From assembly GCA_028821635.1 (NCBI GenBank), contig JAPPDO010000435.1:1-5228 (forward strand): 5,228 bases of DNA, read 5' to 3'. Origin of the DNA: Ekhidna sp. Its GTDB lineage: Bacteria > Bacteroidota > Bacteroidia > Cytophagales > Cyclobacteriaceae. Below, one piece after another: positions 1-5,109 of this stretch. A program made the position numbers and the translations under genes. Each line of letters opens with the position of its first letter. Position 1 is the stretch's first letter. The notes under the pieces are model-generated. The model searched no databases. It had not been told where the DNA came from and saw only the letters and a program-made list of their open reading frames with translations.

Positions 1-1
1 G

Positions 2-281
2 TATGATTTAAGTCATATAGATTTTGAAAACATGGTAAATGAAAACCTCTCGGTGATGCTTTTTTGTCATTTAAAGTCAGAAGATGAGGTACACGACCAT
101 AGTGTATTAAGCCGATTTAGGAGTGAACTCAATACCAGAAACAAAGAAACAAAAAATGCGGGCAGATAAGGGGTATCAGAGTAAGGTCAATGATATTGTG
201 ATAAAAAATAGCTCATTTTACTCATCTAACAGGAAAACTCATGCTGAACTCAACTCATTTAGGATGAGACAGACACAATAA
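2..281 (+). pseudogene. Decayed IS5-like transposase remnant with an internal deletion
   Basis: Two transposase-like fragments lie side by side in different frames. The first (positions 2-169, open at the window edge) contains YDLSHIDFENMVNE and then DHSVLSRFRSEL. This resembles the N-terminal DUF772-type region of IS5-family transposases, where a 'pDHStLsrFR' motif is typical. It stops at TAA 167-169. The second (about 156-281, shifted frame) reads ADKGYQSKVNDIVIKN, resembling the segment around the second catalytic Asp of the DDE domain ('ADKGY'). It ends at TAA 279-281. The large block normally between these motifs, including the first catalytic Asp, is missing, and so is the C-terminal catalytic Glu region. 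The product cannot be an active transposase. The family assignment is by motif recognition from memory. No terminal inverted repeats or target duplication were seen. Confidence 0.6.
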
Positions 282-287
282 CCGTCG

Positions 288-320
288 GAGTGGTCCGCAA
301 TAACCACTCAGGGGGGGGGG
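288..320. repeat. Hairpin followed by a ten-G homopolymer
   Basis: GAGTGGT (288-294) and ACCACTC (303-309) form a perfect 7-bp stem around an 8-nt loop. After a single A, ten consecutive G follow (311-320). It lies seven bases beyond the end of the transposase remnant, so it may be part of that old element's end or a separate intergenic sequence. It does not look like a terminator, because no T tract follows on either strand. The G run could be a slippage site or an assembly error. Confidence 0.5.
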
Positions 321-329
321 ATTTAACCA

Positions 330-362
330 GAAAGGACACAGAGGAAGGACGGAAAGACGAGA
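330..362. repeat. Purine-rich degenerate GGA-repeat tract
   Basis: The plus strand is almost pure purine here, with loosely repeated units such as AAAGGACACA, GAGGAAGGAC and GGAAAGACGA. Preceded by TTTAACCAG, it resembles the 'AACCACAAAGGACACAAAGG' type of dispersed intergenic sequence that I recall from many bacterial genomes. No coding signal was seen. The resemblance is from memory and no second copy occurs in this window. Confidence 0.3.
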
Positions 363-371
363 TTACAAAGC

Positions 372-408
372 GTGATAGAATAGTTCTTTATGTCTATTCT
401 TTAATCAC
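372..408 (-). terminator. Hairpin downstream of folE, possible weak terminator
   Basis: AGAATAG (377-383) pairs with CTATTCT (394-400) around a 10-nt loop. The stem can continue as GTGAT (372-376) with ATCAC (404-408) past a 3-nt bulge. It sits about 25 bases past the folE stop and could end or stabilise the folE transcript. The stem is AT-rich and no clear U tract follows on the minus strand, so termination is uncertain. Confidence 0.3.
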
Positions 409-432
409 TCATTCTACGATAAGTTGGTAATA

Positions 433-1128
433 CTATTTCAGTTTTGTTTCCGAATTGATGTAATTCAGAAACTCATTTTTGAAATCCTGCTCCAAGAATT
501 TTCCATCAAAGAATGCGGTACCCGTAGTACTGTTGGTGTCATTCACCCCTCTTGATGAGACACACATGTGAGAGGCATCAAGCACGATGGCAATGTGTTC
601 TGTGTGAAGAATTTTCCTTAGTTCTTTCCCTATTTGGACAGTCAGCCGCTCCTGAACCTGTGGTCTTTTCGCATAATACTGAACAATCCTGTTGATCTTA
701 GATAAGCCGATCACCTTCCCGTTTGGAAAATACGCTACATGGGCCTTCCCGTATATGGGAACAAAATGATGCTCACAATGGGAATAAAAAGTAATGTCCT
801 TCTCCACCAGCATTTGATCGTATTTATATTTATTCTCAAATAGCGTTATCTGAGGTTTATTTTTGGGATTAAGGCCCGAAAATACCTCCTTGACATACAT
901 CTTAGCTACCCGATTTGGAGTTCCTGCAAGTGAGTCGTCCATAAGGTCGAGCCCCAATATCTGCATGATCTCTTTAAAGTGTTTTGAGATGAGTTCAATT
1001 TTAAGCTCATCGTCCCGCTCAAATGCATCAGGCCTTAGTGGCGTATTAAATGAAGAAAACGAATGGCTGTCGCCGTACTCATCTTCCTCCTCAGACCGGA
1101 TACTCAACGAAGTTTCTTTCTGTTTCAT
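433..1128 (-). CDS. folE: GTP cyclohydrolase I (FolE)
   Basis: Converts GTP to 7,8-dihydroneopterin triphosphate in the cytoplasm, the entry step to folate and tetrahydropterin synthesis. The protein has 231 residues. The active-site set is complete and keeps a constant offset of 8 from E. coli FolE: zinc ligands Cys118, His121 and Cys189, catalytic His120 (motif SHCEHH) and His187 (HMC), Ser143 and Lys144 in VIGLSKINRIV, Gln159 and Glu160 in RPQVQERLT, and Arg193 in SSRG. The first 40 or so residues are an acidic, Ser-rich leader (RSEEEDEYGD) before the conserved helix starting near residue 42. The ATG at 1126-1128 is the only Met before residue 55. It lies inside the 3' end of the upstream PTPS gene (38-bp overlap) with no obvious Shine-Dalgarno sequence, which suggests co-transcription and translational coupling. 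A role feeding PTPS rather than folate alone is inferred from that neighbour. Confidence 0.96.
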   Translation of the reverse strand: MKQKETSLSIRSEEEDEYGDSHSFSSFNTPLRPDAFERDDELKIELISKHFKEIMQILGLDLMDDSLAGTPNRVAKMYVKEVFSGLNPKNKPQITLFENKYKYDQMLVEKDITFYSHCEHHFVPIYGKAHVAYFPNGKVIGLSKINRIVQYYAKRPQVQERLTVQIGKELRKILHTEHIAIVLDASHMCVSSRGVNDTNSTTGTAFFDGKFLEQDFKNEFLNYINSETKLK

Positions 1129-1501
1129 AAAGGGTTATTTTAAGCTCATACTCGTCTTCTATCTTCTCTCGCAACAAGTTGTAAATCACGATTGCGATGT
1201 TTTCAGCCGATGGATTGAGATCTTTAAATTCTTCTGTATCTAAATTTAAGTTTTTGTGATCAAAGCGATAGAGAACCAACTCTTTCACCAGACCACTTAG
1301 TTTTTTCATGTCATAGACATAGCCCGTATCAGGATCAATTTCTCCCGTGAGTTTTACGATTACTTCATAGTTATGTCCGTGCCAGTTCGGATTATTGCAC
1401 TTACCAAAAACCTTCTCGTTCTTCTCGTCGCTCCAACCGGGATTATGAAGACGATGAGCGGCATTAAAGTGCTCTTTTCTATAAACGGAAACCTTAGGCA
1501 T
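1091..1501 (-). CDS. 6-pyruvoyl-tetrahydropterin synthase / QueD family protein
   Basis: This 136-residue protein belongs to the 6-pyruvoyl-tetrahydropterin synthase (COG0720) family. Zinc ligands are His16, His41 and His43 (AAHRL, WHGHNY). The catalytic triad is Cys35, Asp81 and His82 (GKCNNPNW, FDHKN), and Glu126 (YETERN) is the pterin anchor. All match rat PTPS with a constant offset of 7. Five residues separate Cys35 from the HGH motif, as in animal PTPS, whereas QueD of the queuosine pathway typically has three. This favours conversion of dihydroneopterin triphosphate, the product of the downstream FolE, to 6-pyruvoyl-tetrahydropterin. The family is promiscuous, so a QueD role (6-carboxy-tetrahydropterin) is not excluded. 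No queC, queE or sepiapterin reductase is in the window. The gene starts at ATG 1499-1501 with no Shine-Dalgarno sequence. A promoter candidate lies directly upstream, and the 3' end overlaps folE by 38 bp. Confidence 0.92.
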   Translation of the reverse strand: MPKVSVYRKEHFNAAHRLHNPGWSDEKNEKVFGKCNNPNWHGHNYEVIVKLTGEIDPDTGYVYDMKKLSGLVKELVLYRFDHKNLNLDTEEFKDLNPSAENIAIVIYNLLREKIEDEYELKITLYETERNFVEYPV

Positions 1502-1505
1502 TTCG

Positions 1506-1536
1506 CAATATTATATATAACATGGTTATATCCAAA
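1506..1536 (-). promoter_or_regulatory. Bacteroidota-type promoter candidate for the PTPS-folE pair
   Basis: On the minus strand TTTG (1533-1536) is followed after 19 bases by TAATATTG (1506-1513), one mismatch from the Bacteroidota -7 consensus TAnnTTTG. The spacing is right for that sigma factor. The -7 element ends only four bases before the PTPS ATG, so transcription would start at or next to the start codon and the message would be leaderless or nearly so. The region is AT-rich and chance matches are possible. Confidence 0.4.
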
Positions 1537-1658
1537 GATGTTTTAAAATCGCTGTAGATTTATTGAAGTGTAAAGTTTTTTTGCTAAGAGATTCTCCGGA
1601 TTGAGGCAGTAAGAGACAGAAGAATGTACGGCAAAAAAGGCATGTTTTTCGAAATTTT

Positions 1659-1674
1659 CTTCTCAAACGAGAAG
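1659..1674 (-). terminator. Hairpin directly after the flavoprotein stop codon
   Basis: CTTCTC and GAGAAG form a perfect 6-bp stem with a 4-nt loop, abutting the TGA stop (1675-1677) of the flavoprotein gene. On the minus strand it is followed by AAAATTT and, about 18 bases after the hairpin, a run of six T. It probably marks the 3' end of the fumarylacetoacetase-flavoprotein transcript. The lack of an immediate U tract makes intrinsic termination uncertain. It could instead protect the 3' end. Confidence 0.4.
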
Positions 1675-2559
1675 TCACCCTGTCATTAGCACTTTCCAAG
1701 CTGTATTCACCTCCCCTCTATTTAACAAATCAGCAGCAAGTTTGTGGAGTTCCCTTTGTATATCCTCTTCGTTATTGAAGGAGCCCATAATTGCTCTCAC
1801 TTTGGGTTCATTGGCAAAGTTTTGTATGTCTTTTTGTGAAGGTAACTGTTCTACATTTCCTAATATGCCCAGATGGTTGCCGGTAAGTACTGTGCTTTTT
1901 CTAATTCGCTCAGGTATTTGGTCGACTCCTATTCCGATATTCTTCAGCGGTTTGGCTACCTCAAATATGGCATCTCCGAAGGCTTTTACGTACCAATCTC
2001 CGCCCATTCTCCCCACCGCATTCAACTTATGCGGATCAATCTTACCACTTTCATTTAAGATTTTCCTATCCAAGTGAATCAGCAGGACTTCACAGATCAC
2101 TAACTGACCGGCCCCGCCCTGTTCACCTAACGATTTTACTTCCTGTATCTTGCACTCAAAGGACACAGGTGCTTCCAACACTCTTGGCGGCTTCACCTCA
2201 TCTGAAGTTGCCTGAGTAAATCCGGCTTTGGTAAATTCATTGATACCTTTTTCATACTCTGTGCTGCTTAACGACATCTGCTGCACCATTTCATAAGAGA
2301 CAATGCTAACGACGGCTTGGGGATGTTCCAATACATTATCAAGGGTATGTTTTGTTGTATTGTCCCGTCCTCTTCTGGAGGGCGAAAAGATTAATACCGG
2401 CGGGTTGGCACTGAATACATTAAAAAAGCTAAAAGGGCTTAGGTTCACATTTCCGAGTTTATCGACCGTACTCACAAAGGCAATGGGACGGGGAGTGACC
2501 GCACCCAGCAAGTATCCGTGCAACTCCGGCGTAGAGATGTCTTTTGGGTCAATTATCAT
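1675..2559 (-). CDS. Flavin reductase-like FMN-binding protein with C-terminal extension
   Basis: The 294-residue protein begins with a flavin reductase-like (FMN-binding split-barrel) domain, about residues 1-200. Typical marks are TPRPIAFVSTVD (22-33), NLSPFSFFNVFSANPP (39-54), the segment with HTLDN (71-75), and VGRMGGDWY near 182-190. Family members bind FMN and act as flavin reductases or as oxidoreductases of unknown substrate. About 90 residues follow the domain (205-294). They include GIGVDQIPERIRKSTVLTGN and then a charged, probably helical tail ending in TAWKVLMTG. I cannot assign a function to this extension. The ATG at 2557-2559 overlaps the stop of fumarylacetoacetase as ATGA, so the two are almost certainly translated together. 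That coupling suggests a role linked to phenylalanine/tyrosine breakdown, but the reaction is unknown. The family call is firm; substrate and pathway are inference. Confidence 0.85.
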   Translation of the reverse strand: MIIDPKDISTPELHGYLLGAVTPRPIAFVSTVDKLGNVNLSPFSFFNVFSANPPVLIFSPSRRGRDNTTKHTLDNVLEHPQAVVSIVSYEMVQQMSLSSTEYEKGINEFTKAGFTQATSDEVKPPRVLEAPVSFECKIQEVKSLGEQGGAGQLVICEVLLIHLDRKILNESGKIDPHKLNAVGRMGGDWYVKAFGDAIFEVAKPLKNIGIGVDQIPERIRKSTVLTGNHLGILGNVEQLPSQKDIQNFANEPKVRAIMGSFNNEEDIQRELHKLAADLLNRGEVNTAWKVLMTG

Positions 2560-3827
2560 AATGCGGGTAATACTTTCGTTGAAACTTCTCCAAAACCAAC
2601 CCGGACACCGGATTTCTCTGCATACCCTCTCATGATGACGGTATCGCCATCCAGGATAAACTTCCGTTCACTCCCGTCCGGCATGGGTACCGGCTTAGTC
2701 CCTTTCCAAGAGATTTCCAACATAGAGCCAAACTGACCAGGTTCCGACCCTGAAATCGTCCCACTGCCATATAGGTCTCCCGTTTTGATATTGCACCCGT
2801 TCACCGTATGGTGAGCCAACTGTTGTGCCATGTTCCAATACATATATTTAAAGTTAGAGTTAGTCACTGCTTTCTCTTCCGATCCTTCGGGTTTGATGGC
2901 CGCTTCAAGGTTGATGTCAAAATGCTTTTTACCTCCATATTCCAAATAAGGCAGCACCTTGGGGTTTTGTTGAGGGCCGGAGATTCTGAAAGGTTCCAAT
3001 GCGTCCATCGTCACAACCCAGGGAGAAACAGAAGAAGCGAAATTCTTCGCTAAAAAAGGACCTAACGGCACGTATTCCCATTTTTGAATATCTCTGGCTG
3101 ACCAGTCATTGAGCAGCACCATTCCAAAGATGTAGTCCTCGGCCTTTTCTGTCGAGATGGATTCTCCTAATGGGTTTTCACCACAGGTGATGAAGGCCAT
3201 CTCTAATTCAAAGTCAAGCAGTTTACAAGGTCCAAAAACAGGCGGTTTATTATCATCAGGTCGCTGTTGTCCTTTTGGGCGACGGATAGGCACGCCCGAT
3301 GCTATGACGGAAGAGGTTCTGCCATGGTATCCGACCGGAATGTGCTTCCAATTAGGCAGTAATGCGTTGTCCGGATCACGAAACATACATCCCACGTTAT
3401 ATGCGTGTTGTTCACTGGAATAAAAATCAGTGTAGTCCCCTACCCGGACGGGCATACACATCTTTACCTCTTGCTGAGGGATTAAGAGTGAGTTGATATT
3501 ATGGTGGTTTTTTAGTGCTGCATTTCCCTCCCGAAGTAATTCGGAAATTTTGTTTCTTACTCTTCTCCCTGTTTTACGGCCTAAAGCTAAAAATGCGTTC
3601 AAGGTCTCTTTTTCAAACACTTTGTCCGGTAAGCCTGTGTCATCCAGAAAGCCATGACTTTGCAAATCGGCCAGATCAAGCACCATCTCGCCGATGGCTA
3701 CTCCTGCACTTTTGTGTCTCTTCCGCTCAAAGATGCCAAATGGCAGGTTTTGAATTGGGAAATCTGAGTCTTCAGGTACGACCACCCATGATTTCAGGGT
3801 GGGATTGTTTGCTGCTATCTCAATCAT
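2556..3827 (-). CDS. fahA: Fumarylacetoacetase
   Basis: Hydrolyses 4-fumarylacetoacetate to fumarate and acetoacetate, the final step of the homogentisate pathway of phenylalanine and tyrosine catabolism, in the cytoplasm. At 423 residues it has the usual full length: an N-terminal SH3-like domain (about 1-118), then the catalytic FAH fold. Metal and active-site residues match mouse FAH with a constant offset of 8: Asp134 and His141 (GDYTDFYSSEQHAYNVG), Glu207 and Glu209 (LDFELEMAF), Asp241, Arg245 and Gln248 (LNDWSARDIQKWEYVPLG), and Lys261. Glu371 in GSMLE and the SGTISGSEPGQ loop (355-365) complete the site. The ATG at 3825-3827 begins the conserved MIEIAANNPTLKSW and has no Shine-Dalgarno sequence. 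The stop overlaps the start of the flavoprotein gene by four bases. A 144-bp gap separates it from the upstream secreted-protein gene. The symbol fahA is used by analogy, since naming varies between organisms. Confidence 0.96.
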   Translation of the reverse strand: MIEIAANNPTLKSWVVVPEDSDFPIQNLPFGIFERKRHKSAGVAIGEMVLDLADLQSHGFLDDTGLPDKVFEKETLNAFLALGRKTGRRVRNKISELLREGNAALKNHHNINSLLIPQQEVKMCMPVRVGDYTDFYSSEQHAYNVGCMFRDPDNALLPNWKHIPVGYHGRTSSVIASGVPIRRPKGQQRPDDNKPPVFGPCKLLDFELEMAFITCGENPLGESISTEKAEDYIFGMVLLNDWSARDIQKWEYVPLGPFLAKNFASSVSPWVVTMDALEPFRISGPQQNPKVLPYLEYGGKKHFDINLEAAIKPEGSEEKAVTNSNFKYMYWNMAQQLAHHTVNGCNIKTGDLYGSGTISGSEPGQFGSMLEISWKGTKPVPMPDGSERKFILDGDTVIMRGYAEKSGVRVGFGEVSTKVLPAL

Positions 3828-3871
3828 GGAGCAAGTTTAGTCACAAAGTGAGATTTAAATTAATTAATACC

Positions 3872-3886
3872 TCAGTGAATTACTGA
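3872..3886. promoter_or_regulatory. Small inverted repeat upstream of fumarylacetoacetase
   Basis: TCAGT (3872-3876) and ACTGA (3882-3886) form a 15-bp inverted repeat with a 5-nt AATT-containing centre, 45 to 59 bases before the fumarylacetoacetase ATG. Size and place would suit an operator for a catabolic regulator. The rest of the gap (3828-3971) is AT-rich, including a TTAATTAAT stretch, with no convincing promoter. The element is short enough to be chance. Confidence 0.22.
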
Positions 3887-3971
3887 CGGAGGTTTGAATC
3901 CTATAATTTTGCCTTCTGAAGTAAAACTGAAAGAACACAAATGAGTATTTCGATCATTTTATACTTAGGGC

Positions 3972-4511
3972 CTACATCCCCACCATCAATGAAATCATTC
4001 CCTGCCGGTAGAGGTCTTCCAATGACCGCTGGACGGATAACGGAATAAACCTTAAAGCAGTTTTTCCTATCATAAAGTCAATTTTTATGCCGACTTCAAA
4101 CCCGCTCCCTAAGTCATTGAGGGTCTCTGACTCAAAAACAGCATATTCTGATTGAAGCCCCAGTAAGAAGCTGACAAAGGGGTTAGCATAAGGAGCCAGC
4201 TTAATTTTTTTGCCTGAGAATACTTCATAGGACACTTTGGGGGAGAAACTGATAACATTGAGATAAATCGGCTGGAAGGTACTGTTATAGTCTGAAAACA
4301 AAAAGCTTACATGAAGATTGGGGTGCATTTTCCATCTTGTCGATTTAAAAATGTTAAGGTCCTTTTCTAATAAAAGTGAAAATCCGGCAGCGTCATCTAA
4401 GACCCTGTTGCTTAGCTGCGTATTGGAGAATCCGGCACCTGCGAAGGTCTGTGCATTAATTCGGGTCAGGGAGAAGATAGACACGAATAAGATCAGAACG
4501 ATGTGTTTCAC
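3972..4511 (-). CDS. Secreted, probable outer-membrane beta-barrel protein (paralogue A)
   Basis: The 179-residue protein has a Sec signal peptide (MKHIVLILFV to about INA-Q, cleavage near residue 20). The mature part has alternating hydrophobic strands such as HVSFLF, YLNVISFSPKVSYEVF and PYANPFVSFLLGL, like small outer-membrane beta-barrels of Bacteroidota. I do not recognise a named family. It is a close paralogue of the upstream gene at 4542-5090, sharing MHPN, YLNVIS, SPKVSYE, ANPFVS, DFMIG, QRSLED and YRQGMISLMVG. The start is GTG (4509-4511): the upstream in-frame codons reach a stop five codons earlier with no ATG, and GGAAA (minus strand, 4518-4522) lies six bases before the GTG as a ribosome binding site. 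The gap to the upstream stop is 30 bp, so the two are probably co-transcribed. The chain ends in Met rather than the aromatic residue usual for BAM-inserted barrels, so a soluble periplasmic or lipid-associated role remains possible. Confidence 0.8.
   Translation of the reverse strand: MKHIVLILFVSIFSLTRINAQTFAGAGFSNTQLSNRVLDDAAGFSLLLEKDLNIFKSTRWKMHPNLHVSFLFSDYNSTFQPIYLNVISFSPKVSYEVFSGKKIKLAPYANPFVSFLLGLQSEYAVFESETLNDLGSGFEVGIKIDFMIGKTALRFIPLSVQRSLEDLYRQGMISLMVGM
3976..4012. repeat. 37-bp direct repeat, copy in paralogue A
   Basis: Identical base for base to 4546-4582. It covers the last codons of paralogue A (YRQGMISLMVG). The two copies are 570 bp apart in the same orientation, so recombination between them would remove one gene and leave an intact hybrid. 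Confidence 0.9.
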
Positions 4512-4517
4512 GTTAGC

Positions 4518-4522
4518 TTTCC
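4518..4522 (-). promoter_or_regulatory. Ribosome binding site deciding the GTG start of paralogue A
   Basis: GGAAA on the minus strand lies six bases before the GTG at 4509-4511. There is no in-frame ATG between the GTG and the preceding in-frame TAA, so this site supports the GTG as the start. Confidence 0.5.
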
Positions 4523-4541
4523 ATTACGCTGAATGAAGGCA

Positions 4542-5090
4542 TTATATCCCCACCATCAATGAAATCATTCCCTGCCGGTAGAAATCTTCTAATGACCGCT
4601 GGAAGGATATCGGAATGAGCCTAAAGGTGGTATTCCCTATCATAAAATCAAACCTTAGTCCTCCTTCAATCCCTGATTTAAAACGATTGATCGTTTCGGT
4701 ATCAGAGAAGAAGCTGCCTGATTCAAGACCTAAAAGAACGCTGACAAAAGGATTCGCAAAGGGAGCTATTTTCCATCTTTCCGTTGAGAGAATTTCATAA
4801 GAGACTTTAGGTGACAAGCTTATGACATTCAGATACTGAGAAGGCAAAAGTGACGGACGATCATACTCGGAATATAAAAAACTAATATTGATATTGGGAT
4901 GCATTCTCAGTCTCTCTGATGCTGACAAGTCGAAGTCTTTCTCTATCTGGAAAATAAACCCGCTACCCGCATCAGGTGAACTAACACCAAAAAATTCCGC
5001 ACTTGCATACCCTGATCCTAGAAAAACCTGGGATGCGGCATGATAGGCCGCCGCAAAGACAAACAAAAAAGCAAAAAGATTTTTTTTCAT
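4542..5090 (-). CDS. Secreted, probable outer-membrane beta-barrel protein (paralogue B)
   Basis: The 182-residue protein has a clear signal peptide: Lys2-Lys3, a hydrophobic core LFAFLFVFAAA, and a likely cleavage at AAS-Q near residue 20. The mature protein shows amphipathic strand-like segments (INISFLYSEY, YLNVISLSPKVSYEIL, FANPFVSVLLGL, LRFDFMIG, FRLIPISF) typical of small Bacteroidota outer-membrane barrels. No named family is recognised. By eye about half the residues match paralogue A, with the best conservation in the C-terminal third and the least in the N-terminal loop region (22-60), as expected if surface loops vary. It starts at ATG 5088-5090 with AAAGGA four bases upstream. It follows the partial upstream gene after 19 bp, so it is probably in the same transcript. 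The chain ends in Ile, not the usual aromatic residue. The link to the fumarylacetoacetase genes downstream is positional only. Confidence 0.8.
   Translation of the reverse strand: MKKNLFAFLFVFAAAYHAASQVFLGSGYASAEFFGVSSPDAGSGFIFQIEKDFDLSASERLRMHPNINISFLYSEYDRPSLLPSQYLNVISLSPKVSYEILSTERWKIAPFANPFVSVLLGLESGSFFSDTETINRFKSGIEGGLRFDFMIGNTTFRLIPISFQRSLEDFYRQGMISLMVGI
4546..4582. repeat. 37-bp direct repeat, copy in paralogue B
   Basis: Identical to 3976-4012, including synonymous positions, and encodes the same C-terminal YRQGMISLMVG. Nearby sequence remains similar but with scattered differences. Confidence 0.9.
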
Positions 5091-5094
5091 TTTA

Positions 5095-5100
5095 TCCTTT
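5095..5100 (-). promoter_or_regulatory. Ribosome binding site of paralogue B
   Basis: AAAGGA on the minus strand, four bases before the ATG at 5088-5090. Along with the site of paralogue A, it is among the few Shine-Dalgarno-like sequences in this window. Confidence 0.5.
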
Positions 5101-5109
5101 TAAGTAAAC

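Noticed and set aside
288..320. Hairpin plus G run as an intrinsic terminator
   Set aside because: Neither strand has a T tract after the stem, and a G or C run is the wrong tail for termination.
863..1243. Plus-strand open frame of 126 codons over folE and PTPS
   Set aside because: It lies antisense across two genes whose catalytic residues are fully conserved, and its product has no recognisable motif.
1640..1660. TTTTTCGAAATTTTC near-palindrome in the flavoprotein-PTPS gap
   Set aside because: It is simple AT-rich sequence around a TTCGAA core, too weak to call a binding site.
2303..2736. Plus-strand open frames of 110 and 72 codons across the flavoprotein-fumarylacetoacetase junction
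   Set aside because: They are antisense to two well-supported coupled genes and show no domain or start signal.
3515..3886. Plus-strand open frame of 123 codons
   Set aside because: It is the shadow of the 5' part of fumarylacetoacetase, low in complexity and with no family resemblance.
3907..3970. AGTAT/ATACT inverted repeat after paralogue A as a terminator
   Set aside because: The 5-bp AT-rich stem with a 12-nt loop and no U tract is not convincing.
3976..4582. Two 37-bp repeats as part of a CRISPR or mobile element
   Set aside because: There are only two copies, both inside homologous coding sequence in the same frame, so gene duplication explains them.
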